Part shown: piece after piece, positions 1 through 10,589 of the stretch
How the letters are laid out: each line of letters begins with the position of its first letter
How positions within the stretch are numbered: position 1 is the first letter of the stretch
Assembly: GCF_027172205.1 (NCBI RefSeq)
Contig: NC_070606.1
Coordinates: 96,296,534 to 96,360,533 of the forward strand
Reading direction: 5' to 3'
Length of the DNA: 64,000 nucleotides
Origin: Podarcis raffonei
Lineage: Eukaryota; Chordata; Lepidosauria; Squamata; Lacertidae
The notes under the pieces: generated by a model
Database searches by the model: none
Seen by the model: only the letters and a program-made list of their open reading frames with translations
What the model was told of the DNA's origin: nothing
Made by a program: the position numbers and the translations under genes

Positions 1-639
1 ACATGGAATACAGTTTTCCAGTCGGCAGCGTCGCCCCCGGCAGGAGGTCAATCTTGCAGTCGTAGGGCCTGTGGGGAGGCAGCTTGTCCGCTTCCTTCTC
101 GCAGAAGACCTCCAAAAAGGCCTTGTACTTGTTGGGTACCGCTTGCACCTTGCCTAGGTGTAGCTGCGGTTCATCCCCTTGCCCCTCTTCTTCCTGGCGG
201 GTCCGGACGCAGTGTTCTGCGCAGTAGGAAGAGCAGAAGGTCAATTGCCGCTGGTACCATGCTAATGCCGGGCTGTGCCTATCCAGCCAACTCATGCCCA
301 ACACTATGGGCGTGTCCGACAGGTGGGTGACATTGAAGCTGATGACCTCGCGGTGATTTCCAATTTGCATTACCATAGGCGGTGTTTGCTGTACCACCTC
401 TCCTCCCAGTATCTTCCTGCCATCGACCGTGACAACGTTTAGGGGCATCGTGGCTGGTAGGAGTGCTATGCGATGTTGCTTGATGAAGTCCACTCCTACA
501 AAGTCTGCGTTACTACCAGAGTCAATGGTAATAGGGACTTCCAGGGTGAGCCCATCGGGCAGCTGGAGCGATGCGGTGAGTTGCACCACTGGTTTGGGTG
601 GGAGGGGGTCTGTGGGCTGTAAAATCTCTGGGGACTGCT

Positions 640-1716
640 TCACTGACTCGCCTGGCTGGGCCCCAGTGCTTCTGCTTCCAACCAGGCTTCGTCGTTTCCC
701 TGCAGCTGTTCCCCCTGCTGAACTGCTCCCCTTACTGTTGCTGAGGCTGCAGTGTGCTTCTGGATCCTCTGGGGACACTCTTTGGCCATGTGCTGTGCAC
801 TGTTGCAGATGTAACACTTCCTGCTCCCTCTAGGAGCCTTCGCCTTGACTGCTCCTGGTGTTTGGGCTCTGCTTGCTGTCTGAGCCCTGGCACCACCTAT
901 CTCCATCGGCTCTTCTCCCCTCCCCAGTGGAGGCGTGGATTGCTCGCGCCCTGTCTCTCTGGGTAGGAAGGGAGTTGTTCTGGCTGGTGTGCTTGTCATA
1001 CGTCCCTCCTCCCTGCTCCAAGGGTGGTCTTCCAGGCACACCCCTATCGCCAGCGCTCTCTGGATGACTTCTGTGGTGCTTTTAGGTCTTTCTCCCCTTG
1101 CCAGCTCATCTTTCACGGCCCCATTTAGTCCCTCCCAGAACAGATCCCTGACGGCAGCGGAGTCCTTCTGCCAGCCCAGCACATTTACTAACGCAAAAAA
1201 GCGGGAGTGATATTGTCTCACCGTGACTTTGCCCTGCTTCAGCCCATGCATTTCCCTCCTGGCCACATCCACATCTACCGTTGATTTAAAACAAGCGTCC
1301 ATAGCCTTGATAAATGCGTTTGAATCTTGGAGGGCGGGATCATTTTCGTGCCATAAATTGCGCAGCCACGATTTAGCTTCCCCATGCAGATGAGTTATTA
1401 TGAAGCCTACTTTCTCCTCCTCATCTCTAAAGTCTTTCCGAAGCAAATTGAGCGCGAAAACTATGTCGGCTCTGAAGTTAGGATACTGCTGCAGGTTCCC
1501 GTCGAAGTGGGCTACTATGCTGCCCCCCCTCTTCCCGAGGCCAACTCCCTCCGGCTTGGGTCCTGGCAGCCCCTCCTTGCCCAAACGTTCCCACCTGGTC
1601 TGCAGATCCCGGCAGAGCGCTACTGCTTCTTCTTCTCTTTTCCTGGATGCTGCTGCTTCTGCGTAAAGCGTCGTCACTGCGTTTTGCAGTTCTGTCACCT
1701 TCTCCTCTGTAGTCAT
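640..1716 (-). CDS. gag polyprotein of the Sushi-class retrotransposon
   Basis: A 358-codon open frame. Residues about 1-50 form a charged, coiled-coil-like stretch. Residues about 70-220 match the retrotransposon Gag capsid family, with a FDGN start, KVGFIITHLHGEAKSW and VRQYHSRFFALVNVLGW. A proline- and charge-rich linker follows. Near residue 300 is one zinc knuckle, CYICNSAQHMAKEC (CX2CX4HX4C). The family's Gag packages element RNA into particles in the cytoplasm. It sits about 100 nt downstream of the LTR, as expected. Host genes derived from this lineage exist in mammals, but nothing here argues for domestication, because the LTR lies directly upstream. Confidence 0.85.
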   Translation of the reverse strand: MTTEEKVTELQNAVTTLYAEAAASRKREEEAVALCRDLQTRWERLGKEGLPGPKPEGVGLGKRGGSIVAHFDGNLQQYPNFRADIVFALNLLRKDFRDEEEKVGFIITHLHGEAKSWLRNLWHENDPALQDSNAFIKAMDACFKSTVDVDVARREMHGLKQGKVTVRQYHSRFFALVNVLGWQKDSAAVRDLFWEGLNGAVKDELARGERPKSTTEVIQRALAIGVCLEDHPWSREEGRMTSTPARTTPFLPRETGREQSTPPLGRGEEPMEIGGARAQTASRAQTPGAVKAKAPRGSRKCYICNSAQHMAKECPQRIQKHTAASATVRGAVQQGEQLQGNDEAWLEAEALGPSQASQ

Positions 1717-1816
1717 CTTTGCCTATCTTCGTGAGCTCGCAAAACACCAAGTTTTGCCCCTCGCTGCGCCAACTCACGCTGCGAGGGTTCAATTCTATAA
1801 TTGAGACGGAGCTTAC

Positions 1817-2641
1817 TGTCAGAGCTGCCCAAGGTCCCAGCTCACAAAGGACCAACGCCGTTTCGTTGTTAAGTACGAAAGTCTTTATTGAAGTTCAGTT
1901 TCGCTTTCACAGCCGCAGCGTGCAGCTCTACGTCTCAAACTCTAGACCGCTGAAGCTCCGTCTGAATCTCCTCCCCCCAAACACCAGTTTAAGACTCTAG
2001 CCTTGCTCCACCTCTTCCTTTGCTCTTTCCTCCTCTGGTTCCGCCTGTCCGTCGGGGTCTCGCCCTTCCTAGACTCTTCTGACGCTGAGTCCCCTGAGTC
2101 TTCCCCCTGCCTCCGGCGGGCTTTAGGACCTGGTTCCCAATCCGGGTTTCCTGCTGTCCCACGCGCCTGTACATTCGAACTTGGCGCGCGCACCCAGCCG
2201 GCAACCTTCCTCCTGACCGTTTCACTGCTGCTGTCACTGCTTCCCCCTTCGGGGAGGCTAGCTGGAACTGACCTCCCCTCCGTTCCCCCACTCTCCGATG
2301 GAGGCGTGGTCAGCCCTGACTCATCTTCTCTCCCCGCTGGAGGAGACGCTGGTCCTGACACATGTGACTCTTCCTCCCCACTACGCTCTGGTGGGGAAGC
2401 TGGTCCTGATCCCCCGCTGCTACTTTGGGAGTCCCCGCTGGCCCCTTGTTTCTGGTGCGTCCCCCCTAGGACCCCCCTTGCCCTGACCATCGGCGCCCCC
2501 TTCTGGGAATCTTCTGATTCGCTGGAGAAGCTCATGGAATCTCTCGGGTCACTGTCATACTCCCCTACGCTGCCCTCGGATTCTTCCCCTTCGCTCTCCA
2601 TCTCCTCTCTCCCCTGTGTTTCTGCTCCTGAGCCCCTGACA
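1817..2641 (-). repeat. 5' LTR of the Sushi-class element
   Basis: In sense orientation the segment starts TGTCAGGGGC and ends GCTCTGACA, giving the short inverted TGTCAG/CTGACA ends expected of an LTR of about 825 bp. The inner border is less sure than the outer one: a TGG-starting primer-binding-like stretch lies about 40 nt further in, near 1,770, so the LTR could end closer to that point. The host flank after 2,641 is AT-rich. Confidence 0.6.
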
Positions 2642-4547
2642 GTATGAATTTTTATGTGGATGAAAAATAATAATAATTGAAGGTCAATGGGAAATATTTA
2701 TTGGTGAACACATGAAAGGAAAATGGCATGGATCAGAAACATATTTAGCCTTTCAGCTTGATGTTCACTTACCTGGGAGTACGTCCAACTTAACTCAAGT
2801 GGACTTGCTTCTTTTCTGAGTAGAGCATGTTTAAGTTTGCACCTGCATCTAGCCATTCCAACCCTAAACCTTTGCACTCTTTGGCCACGTAGTTGGAATG
2901 CAGGTGTCGATTTGGTTCTTAAACAACCCTTGAGAAGATTAATTCCTGCAGGCTTTTATTCATTATCATAAAAGTGTAGCGTTGAAAGGGCCCATGAGGG
3001 TCATCTAGTCCAACTCTCTGCAATGTAGGAATATTTTGCCCAACGTGGGGCTCGCCGCAATATAAACAACAACCCTGGAGCCTTACCTTTTCCTTTCTCT
3101 CAAGGGAAGCTGCAAGTTTAGGAAAGGGCTCAGCCCCAGAATATCTCTGGGAAGTTATTGGCTCTGTTTATGCAGTTGTGTTTGATGGCAGACAGTGGAG
3201 TTCTGACTGATAGCATTTGATGACTTATTTGATGGTTTTATTAGCTATATTTCTAGGCCACCTTTTCACAAAAATGTTCACCAGGAGATTAAAAAAACAA
3301 CCACAAACCTAAAATTAAGCAATAACTTAAACCCACACGAAAGCAACAGTAAAACATACACACACACCTTTAATTATTAAATGCATAGCAACAATGGAAT
3401 TTGCTTCACATCCTGTGATTTATTTATTTTTAATAGCTGGTTTCCCATACTTAAGTTTGATCCCTAAAATGCTAAGTATCCTATAGAAGTTATTCTGACA
3501 CAGCATCAGGGCTAGCCAGTGAACATATTGCTGTGGGAAAGACTTGCAAACTCCTTCCCTCACCAACCCTGGGGTGAAGGCATAGCGTACAAGGAAGGGA
3601 TGTCTGGGAATGGCATCTCCTTGGAGGAAAGGAAGCAAGATTGCGTCTCTTTCTGCACAGTTCCAGAAAAAAATTGGATTTCCATTCTCCTCCATCTCCA
3701 TTATTCAGTTAAATTAGTTCCTTCAACACCTCCAGTTACCATTGGAGAGGGTCGTATAGGGCTGGGGAGGGAGAAAACACAACTCTCTTGATTAATCTCC
3801 CATCCTAGGAGGTTGTCCACAGTGAGTTAAGCAGCAGCTGAGTTTTGCTGCAGCCCTTTGGGGTCCTTACAGCCCCTTGCTGGGGAAATCCTGCTACTAT
3901 TAGTGCTTACCAAAGAACCAGGGCTGCTCAGGAACAGCAAGAGGGTTGGGTAGGAGCAGTCTAAGTCCCTGAATTCTCTCTGCCTCCCAGCCAAGTGAGG
4001 GTCAAGGCCTCTGGGCTGGTCCAACCCATTATTACGTAGTTCATTTAATACAGTCTGTCCTGAATTTCCTGCCAATCAATGCTATTCCAACCCTACTGTT
4101 ATGAGAAATGGAGAAAAACTTCTTCCAACCATTTTCTCCACACAATGCAGATGTCTGTCACAGGGGCAAGAAACTGGTGTCCCTACAAATGTTACCAGAC
4201 TGTTGCTCCCATCATTCCTGACATTGGCGATGATGGCTGCAGTTCAAAGGATTGTGTAGGCAAAGCACTTGACATGAAAACACAGGTCTGCAAGCCGCAC
4301 CTCAGAAGAATGTAGGCAGTTGAAGAATGGAGGTGCACAAAGACTCAATAAACATTTGGCAGAGACTTTAATCTGCTCAGGACTGCAGGCAAGATATACA
4401 TGATTAAGGATTCAAAAGCACACACTCCTTATTCTTCTCTCCAGTGACTATGGAGGGATGCAGGTTCCTGATCCTTGCTCTATCATGTACCCTTTTTACA
4501 GAGCAACCCTTTGCCTGTTCACTCAGAAGTAAGCATCATTACTTGCC
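2642..4547. other. Intergenic DNA with old CR1 and MITE remnants
   Basis: No gene is visible. At 2,985-3,062 there is a CR1-type tail fragment (motif TCATCTAGTCCAACTCTCTGCAA). At 3,215-3,330 there is an AT-rich LINE tail. At about 4,150-4,270 there is a decayed copy of a common squamate MITE (core CTCCCATCATTCCTGACATTG). Short open frames in the rest have no recognisable similarity. Confidence 0.45.
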
Positions 4548-4604
4548 TTGTTGTTGTTTAGTCATTTAGTCATGTCCGACTCTTCGTGACCCAATGGACC
4601 AGTC
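4548..4604 (-). mobile_element. BovB (RTE) LINE 3' terminus, about 55 bp
   Basis: The reverse complement ends with GACATGACTAAATGACTAAA followed by ACAACAACAA, the same terminus as the longer BovB copies at 7,469 and 19,903. Only the last 55 bp or so are present. It directly abuts the 3' end of a Sauria SINE on the same strand. Confidence 0.7.
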
Positions 4605-4997
4605 CCTAATAAAGGTAAAAAGGTAAAGTACCCCTGAACGGTTAAGTCCAGTTGAATTCGACTGTGGGGTCCGACACGCATCTCTGCTTTCAGGCCAAGG
4701 GAGCCGGCGTTTGTCCTCAGACAGCTTTCTGGGTCATGTGGCCAGCATGACTAAACTGCTTCTGGTGCACAGAACATCGTAACAAGTGCCAGAGCGCACA
4801 AAAACGCTGCTTATCTTCCTGCCACAGCAGTACCTATTTATCTACTTGCACTGGTATGCTTTTGAAATGCTAGGTCTGCAGGAGCTGGGGCAGAGCAACG
4901 GGAGCTCACTCTGTCACGCAGATTCAAACTGCCGACCTTACAATCAGCAAGCCCAAGAGGCTCGGTGGTTTAGACCACAGGGCCACCTGCGTCCCAG
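4605..4997 (-). mobile_element. Sauria SINE (diverged copy)
   Basis: In minus orientation it starts GGGACGCAGGTGGCCCTGTG (a tRNA-like head with box A and B remnants), runs through the body with the GCTGGCCACATGACCC and TTTGTGTCCGACC-type segments, and ends in TTTACCTTT. It differs from the better-preserved copy at 15,434 at many positions and carries an extra stretch in the middle, so it is an older insertion. Confidence 0.85.
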
Positions 4998-5012
4998 GAT
5001 TGCAGCCTTAGT

Positions 5013-5560
5013 TGCCTTTTTTCATGAGGAAAAAGCCCCAAACTCTTTAGCCTTCCTTTGTAGGGAAGGTGTTCCAATCCTGTGGTTGTTTTGGTTGCTC
5101 ATTTCTGCTCTCCTTCCATGTGTCCTTTCTGAGGTGAAGTGACCAGAACACAGTGTTCCAAAAGCTGTATCATTGATTTTTACAACAGCATTGTGATCCT
5201 AGTTTATGTTCAGTCCACATCCCAAAAATGCCAGCTTAAAATTACTATTATCCCTGCTGCTAACATTTTCATTGAGCAAAACATTTCCATTGAGCGATCC
5301 ACTATAATCCAAAGATCTATTTCTGGGATAGTTGCAGTCAGTTCAAATACAGTCAGTGCAATAGAGATATATGATATATATTTTTTGTCACAGTATGCAT
5401 TAGCTTACACTTATATTGGCTTGGATCCGGTCTAAGTTAGTCACACTTCCGCTGTAACACTTACCACCCCATAAAACGACCTAACTTGTTATCTTATGAC
5501 TGCTTTCTTTACTCATGAGACATTTTCTTGACAGACTTGTTTTGAAGCGCAACTTGGATC
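5013..5560 (-). mobile_element. CR1-family LINE 3' region (probable)
   Basis: Text such as AAACTCTTTAGCCTTCCTTT, AGGTGTTCCAATCCTGTGG and GAGGTGAAGTGACCAGAACAC is the pattern seen in many diverged CR1 copies in reptiles. There is no intact reading frame. Family recognised by eye only; the right border is uncertain. Confidence 0.4.
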
Positions 5561-6027
5561 ACCCTATCAGCTTGTTTGTACACACTCTCACTGAACCTCC
5601 AAAAAGTTGATGAGACAAGTCTTCCCTTTGCATAATACATGGTAATATTTCTTCATTAAGTCTTATTCCTCAATATATTTAATAACTCTAACTTGCCAAT
5701 TTCCAGGAAGCCAGCCCCAAAGAGAAAGTGACAGGATCCGTTTATTGTCACCTGCACCTCCTAACTAAAAATGTCCCAGTGTGTTATTAAAAGCTCATCT
5801 TTTAAAAGCTGATTCTTCTCCCAAATGGACTTTGGGGGGGTGGGAACTGGCCTTTTATGCTAACTACCACCCAGTCCAAAATGGGTACTCACCAGCAACA
5901 ATGGACCATGATGTTTGGGCATTGGTGTTTGTGGCTTGGGGTAAGAACCTGAGTAGTTGACCTGTTAATGAGAAAATGTTGCTCATTGTCATTCAGAGTG
6001 AGTCTTATTGGCAAAGAGCTGTCCCAA

Positions 6028-7175
6028 GCATGAGATGGGAATTTTTATTAAAAAATAATTTTTATTAACTGACCAATCAAATCAAATCAAATCACATAAA
6101 TTCCGAATTACAAAGCCGAATTTTAAATTTTTGTTGAGGGGACCCATATTTCAAGTTTCGAAGGGGGATTCCGATCATCTTCTTGCTACTGCGTTCATAT
6201 CCAAATCAGTCCAAATAAAGTTCATAATTCTATCCAGTCTTATCTTGCTGTTTCCACATCTCATCTTATTCGTACATTTTTCTTTTTATTTATGATCTCT
6301 TCTGATAATCTCCTTAAGCAGATAAACACCAATTATATCCTGTGTGGATTTTTCCGTTCGACCAATCCTCATATCGTGATGGTTTCCATATATCATCACT
6401 TTCATAAATAACATCGCTCTTTCCATCATTAATCTCAGGATCTGTCATTTTTGAGTCCCACTGAGGAGTCTCACCCGCAGTATAAAAGCAGCTCTTTTCC
6501 TCCTCCCAGACTCAAGTCCTCCGACAGAGCTTACCAATATGGCGACGGTATTTTTAACTGCGTCATTCCAGAGCTCTTAAACTTTCCACGCTCTTCTTAA
6601 AACATGCTTTGGTTAGAAAGATTATCTCCACACAGACGTAAATCCACAGCTTAAGTCATTAAAGTGGCATTTCTGACTTGTGGGTGGGGGGGTTCTTGTT
6701 TTATCACATAGAGGAAAGAAAGAAAGGTTTTTTTCCCCTCCCCCATCAGTCCCTTTGCCATACCGAGTCTTAGCTGTCTTCTCATGATTGATTCTTATTC
6801 TTCCGACTCGTCTTCCATATCAGAGAACTCTTCAGTTAGCAGTCTTTACTCCCCCTCCTTCCTTGAAATATGTGCATTCGCTTCTTCCTAATTGTTCCTT
6901 TTGAAGTTCTTGCAGCTAGCGGCGCGGATCAGGGACGGCATCCAGGAGCACCGAGATCCACAGGGGGGCATTCTGCCTAGTGCCCCCATCCCCTCAAATT
7001 CGGGGGTGGTATAGGGCACAGCAGGCATGGGCAGCCCCCCCCATAATCCTGGGGGGGTAGGGAGGCTATTTACTCCCATCACAGCCTCCTAATTACCCCC
7101 TGTGGGTCGGAGAGATGTTATTGTCAGCCATCTTCCGATGCGCCCCTAGTGGCCCCTCGCATGAGATGGGAATTT
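6028..7175 (-). mobile_element. Non-autonomous L1-derived element with 17-bp target duplication
   Basis: A 1,114-bp insertion (6,045-7,158) is flanked by the perfect duplication GCATGAGATGGGAATTT at 6,028-6,044 and 7,159-7,175. In minus orientation it begins GAGGGGCCACTAGGGGCGCA, followed by a YY1-type GGAAGATGGC motif, as in L1 5' UTRs. It then runs through an ORF1-like stretch with only very short frames and ends with an L1-like 3' UTR and an A/T-rich tail. It therefore has both L1 ends but lacks the kilobases that would encode ORF1 and ORF2. The perfect duplication indicates a young, L1-mobilised, internally deleted element. Confidence 0.7.
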
Positions 7176-7197
7176 GATGTGATTAGATTCAATTGAG

Positions 7198-7310
7198 ATT
7201 TACTTGAATATTTGTATTCCACTTTTGCAGGGACGATGTTGGAACTCAAAGCAGCTCACAAGAAGAACAGCATTAACAAACATTACAGTCTCTACAATTA
7301 TGTCCAAAAC
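7198..7310 (-). repeat. CR1/L2 LINE tail fragment
   Basis: The TTTACTTGAATATTTGTATTCC ... AACTCAAAGCAGCTCACA pattern matches the 3' end of CR1/L2-type LINEs (compare 23,190 and 44,240). Short and decayed. Confidence 0.4.
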
Positions 7311-7458
7311 ACTCCCCTGAGTTTACATCAGCCTGCCAGCTTCCTCTAGTTCCTGTCCAAGCCGCCAGGCACAAACAGAAGAAAACAGCCTTGATCAAAG
7401 CATTTGAGGTTTCTCCCTGATCACCCTTATCTCCGGAGAGATTGAATAGTCAGGCCAT

Positions 7459-7845
7459 CTGCCAAACTGCTTTTGAATTCTGGTGCTGGAGGAGACTCTT
7501 GAGAGTCCCATGGACTGCAAGAAGATCCAACCTCTCCATTCTGAAGGAAATCAGCCCTGAGTGCTCACTGGAAGGACAGATCCTGAAGCTGAGGCTCCAA
7601 TACTTTGCCCACCTCATGAGAAGAGAAGACTCTCTGGGAAAGACCCTGATGTTGGGAAAGATGGAGGGCACAAGGAGAAGGGGACGACAGAGGAGATGGT
7701 TGGATAGTGTTTGCAAAGCTACCAGCATGAGTTTGACCAAACTGCGGGAGGCAGTGGAAGACAGGAGTGCCTGGTGTGCTCTGGTCCATGGGGTCACAAA
7801 GAGTCGGACACGACTAAATGACTAAACAACAACAACTGCCAAACT
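7459..7845 (+). mobile_element. BovB (RTE) LINE, 5'-truncated, with 10-bp target duplication
   Basis: The inserted segment 7,469-7,835 is bounded by CTGCCAAACT at 7,459-7,468 and 7,836-7,845. It encodes the BovB ORF2 C-terminus in one open frame: WCWRRLLRVPWTARRSN, then LRLQYFAHLMRREDSLGKT, then RGRQRRWLDSV, ending SRTRLND and a stop. It finishes with GACTAAATGACTAAACAACA, the BovB tail. BovB is the RTE LINE shared between squamates and ruminants by horizontal transfer. The open frame and intact duplication suggest a recent copy. Confidence 0.92.
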
Positions 7846-8223
7846 TTCATCAATCAACACATAATTATCTTTTATCAGTAGAGACCTGATCAATAGATAG
7901 TCAATTTGCCATTTCCATTCCCAGAAGTCACATTGATTAACGATAATCAAAGCCTTCAAGGCTGAAGCTCACAAAACAAATTAATGTCTCCACTTAAAGG
8001 CACTATGGAGAGCATGCTACCCATCGCTCACCCTGTTAAATGTAGATTGCAACATTTCATGACTTCTTGTCATTGGATAATACAGAAGAGGGTGGACTTT
8101 AATCTTGTGAAATGTGCTTTATTTTTTATGAGAAACCCAAAGGCCGCTCATCAGAGCTTGGTACAAAACTGTGTGAGTGTAGATGAATCAATTAATTATG
8201 TGCCCCATAAGCCACACCACACT

Positions 8224-8224
<1 letters not shown>

Positions 8225-8264
<40 letters not shown>

Positions 8265-8274
8265 TAAAAAAGGT
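8225..8274. repeat. (TTA)n microsatellite
   Basis: About 50 bp of uninterrupted TTA triplets. Confidence 0.97.
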
Positions 8275-8289
8275 CACCCAAAAATAATA

Positions 8290-8592
8290 TTGTAGAAATA
8301 GAAAAAGGTCAGAAAAGGTCAATCAAAATGATCAAAGGGGTGGAGCAACTCTACTACAAGGAAATGTTGCAGCGTTTGGGACTTTTTAGTTCAGAGAAGG
8401 TGAGACAGAGGTGACACAATAAAAGTTTATACAATTCTGCACAGCATGGAGAGAACTGGGAACGGCAGGAGGGAGAGAACAATGTGCTGGGCTCCTGTTC
8501 GCGTTCTTCCCACAAGCATCTGGTTAGCCACTGGGAGAACAAGATGCTGGCCATTGGCCTGATCCAGGAGGCTGTTCCTATGTTCTTAAATA
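8290..8592 (+). mobile_element. CR1-type LINE 3' region
   Basis: Starts with a form of CAATCAAAATGATCAAAGGGG and ends with GCCTGATCCAGGAGGCTGTTC then CTATGTTCTTA, the usual CR1-type 3' end in squamates. No coding capacity remains. Confidence 0.55.
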
Positions 8593-10589
8593 CAAATTAC
8601 CGCTGGGAAGAGCGCAGAGAGAAGAAACTGTCCATTTTAATTTCTTAGTACAGAATGTATGTAGATATCTTTCCTACCCTGATTAGTTCAAGAGGGTTCT
8701 AGAAGGTTTCTCTTCTGTGTGAAAGGAGGTTTATTTCTTTGTGAGAGAAACAGGAAGGAGGTTTTTGTTTGGGTTGTTTCCCTTCTGGGAAGCTGTGTAC
8801 AGCTGGTTTAAACTGGTTCTGTTATCTTTCTATAAGGTCGTGCTGACTATAATAGTAAGGCCAGGAGGAGCCTGGCTCTCACTCGCTTTCTCTTTTCTGT
8901 CTCTTTGTTCTAGTCTGATGTTCTGTCGGCTTAGTGTTAAAGTTTAGTCTTATCAAAAGTTTGTAAGTTTTATTGTTTTTGCTGCAACTGGATTTTTTAC
9001 GGACTGTGCCAATCCTGAACGTTTTGGATTTGTGACCATTTATGCTCATTTGCCTTCAGTAGAAAGTGAAAGCTCTGCTGGATGAAGTACAATTGCCTCT
9101 GGTCTATTTTTTATCACTCTGCTACGTCTTTAAGTTTTTTCCTCCTCTGGCGCTGGCACAACAGAAACGCCATGGTGCATCTGCAGCAGCACAACAAGAC
9201 GCCTTCATCTGCCCCAGCTGCAACAAAACATGTCTCTCCCATATCGTTCTCTGCAGCCACAGCAGGTGCTGTAACTCTCCAACAGTTTGACTTCACCCCT
9301 CCATTGTCTCCAGAGACAGATGGATGCCAACAACAGCAAAACGTAGGAAAATGCAGAGCCACATACCCGGTTGGGAACGTTAGAAGACCAAAATATCCAC
9401 CGAAATTGAATATTATTTGCAAATTTGTCATTTCCCCAAATTCTTTGCAAAATGTGCTTTCTGATATTTGTTATATTATTTATCTTACCTGTTAGTTTGT
9501 GGTACTTATTTTTTCATAATAAAATTAATAATAAAGTAAAAATAAATTACCATATTCTAAAGAGACTCAAAAGACTATCACAGGATGGAAGCAAGCTAGA
9601 TACCTTTGCACTGAGCTCTTTTTAGCACGGTGATTACTTGAGAAGTTTCCGTTTGCTTCAGATTACAATTGCATCATACAAAGGCTGCTATGTTTCGCAT
9701 TCCAGTAAGTATTGTTTTCAATATAACTTCATCATACCTTGAAGCAATTTAATCTGTCAGGTGCTGCATCGTGAATGATCTCTAGGAAACATTAGTCAAG
9801 CAACAACATGAGGCAAATGCCATAACCTCTGCTTATAGAAAGAAGAATATATTTCCATATTCTTCACACACACTATCAGATGAGTTTGTGTAATGAGTAG
9901 GATATATCACTATTTATCTTTATAGCATTGTATGCTGAAAGAATTTTTTAAAAAGAAATAATGGGAGGAGATGTTTTAAAATTAAAAAAGAAGATAAAAT
10001 GTGGGTGGGAAATTCCCTCCGTCATTCTAGAAAATGTTGAGATTATTGTTATCATTATATTTATTTATATACCATTTCCTGGGCCCCCCCATACGGATTC
10101 AATGAAGCTTGCTGATAAACTAGAAACAGCTAAAACACAGGGGGAAATCAATCATTAAAAAACAGTTGGACATTAACAGAAGTGTGTGTATGTGCTTTAT
10201 TAAAACATTACAATAGAAACATCACCACATCAGCCAATTCCTTAAAAAACAGTCCCCAGGTCCTGTAAGAACAAATAAGTCTTCATCTGCCAGCTGAAAA
10301 AGCCAGTGTAATTTCTCTAGGAACTGAGAAGCTACCCAAAGCCTATAAATTCCTATGCAAAATGGGGACCTGAGCTGCCTACCTGTTTCTCAAGGACTGG
10401 AGGTAAATGATGATTGTCCTCAGCAATACAGGTGTGAGGCAGCCCAGTTCCAGAAGGTGCCATGGACCAGCCCATAGAGAAAGGAAGATTGGCAGTGTTC
10501 ACGGGAGAATTCCATAGGGCAAAAGCCGGAGCTTTGGCATGCAGAAGGCCCCGATTCCTGGCATGGGGGGGGGGGGAATGGGGTTGGCA
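8593..10589. other. Intergenic DNA, mostly unrecognised
   Basis: 8,640-9,060 has an LTR-like look (T-rich, with a polyadenylation-like region) but no matching ends were found. 9,060-9,870 contains short overlapping open frames on both strands that resemble no protein. 9,990-10,420 holds a CR1/L2-type LINE tail (TATTTATTTATATACCATTTCC). 10,566-10,577 is a poly-G run. Confidence 0.35.

Larger units (their letters stand above)
1..2641 (-). mobile_element. Ty3/gypsy LTR retrotransposon, Sushi-class, 5' part (fossil)
   Basis: The window opens inside an LTR retrotransposon read on the minus strand. Its parts in sense order are an LTR at about 1,817-2,641, a short leader, a gag reading frame at 640-1,716, and the start of the following protease/pol region running off the window edge. 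The gag has the capsid-like block and single CCHC zinc knuckle typical of Sushi-class Metaviridae, the group from which mammalian RTL/PEG10 genes derive; that family is known to use frameshifting between gag and pol. Only this end is visible, so the second LTR and target duplication cannot be compared. The long open gag suggests a fairly young copy. Whether the element is whole cannot be judged from this window. Confidence 0.85.
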
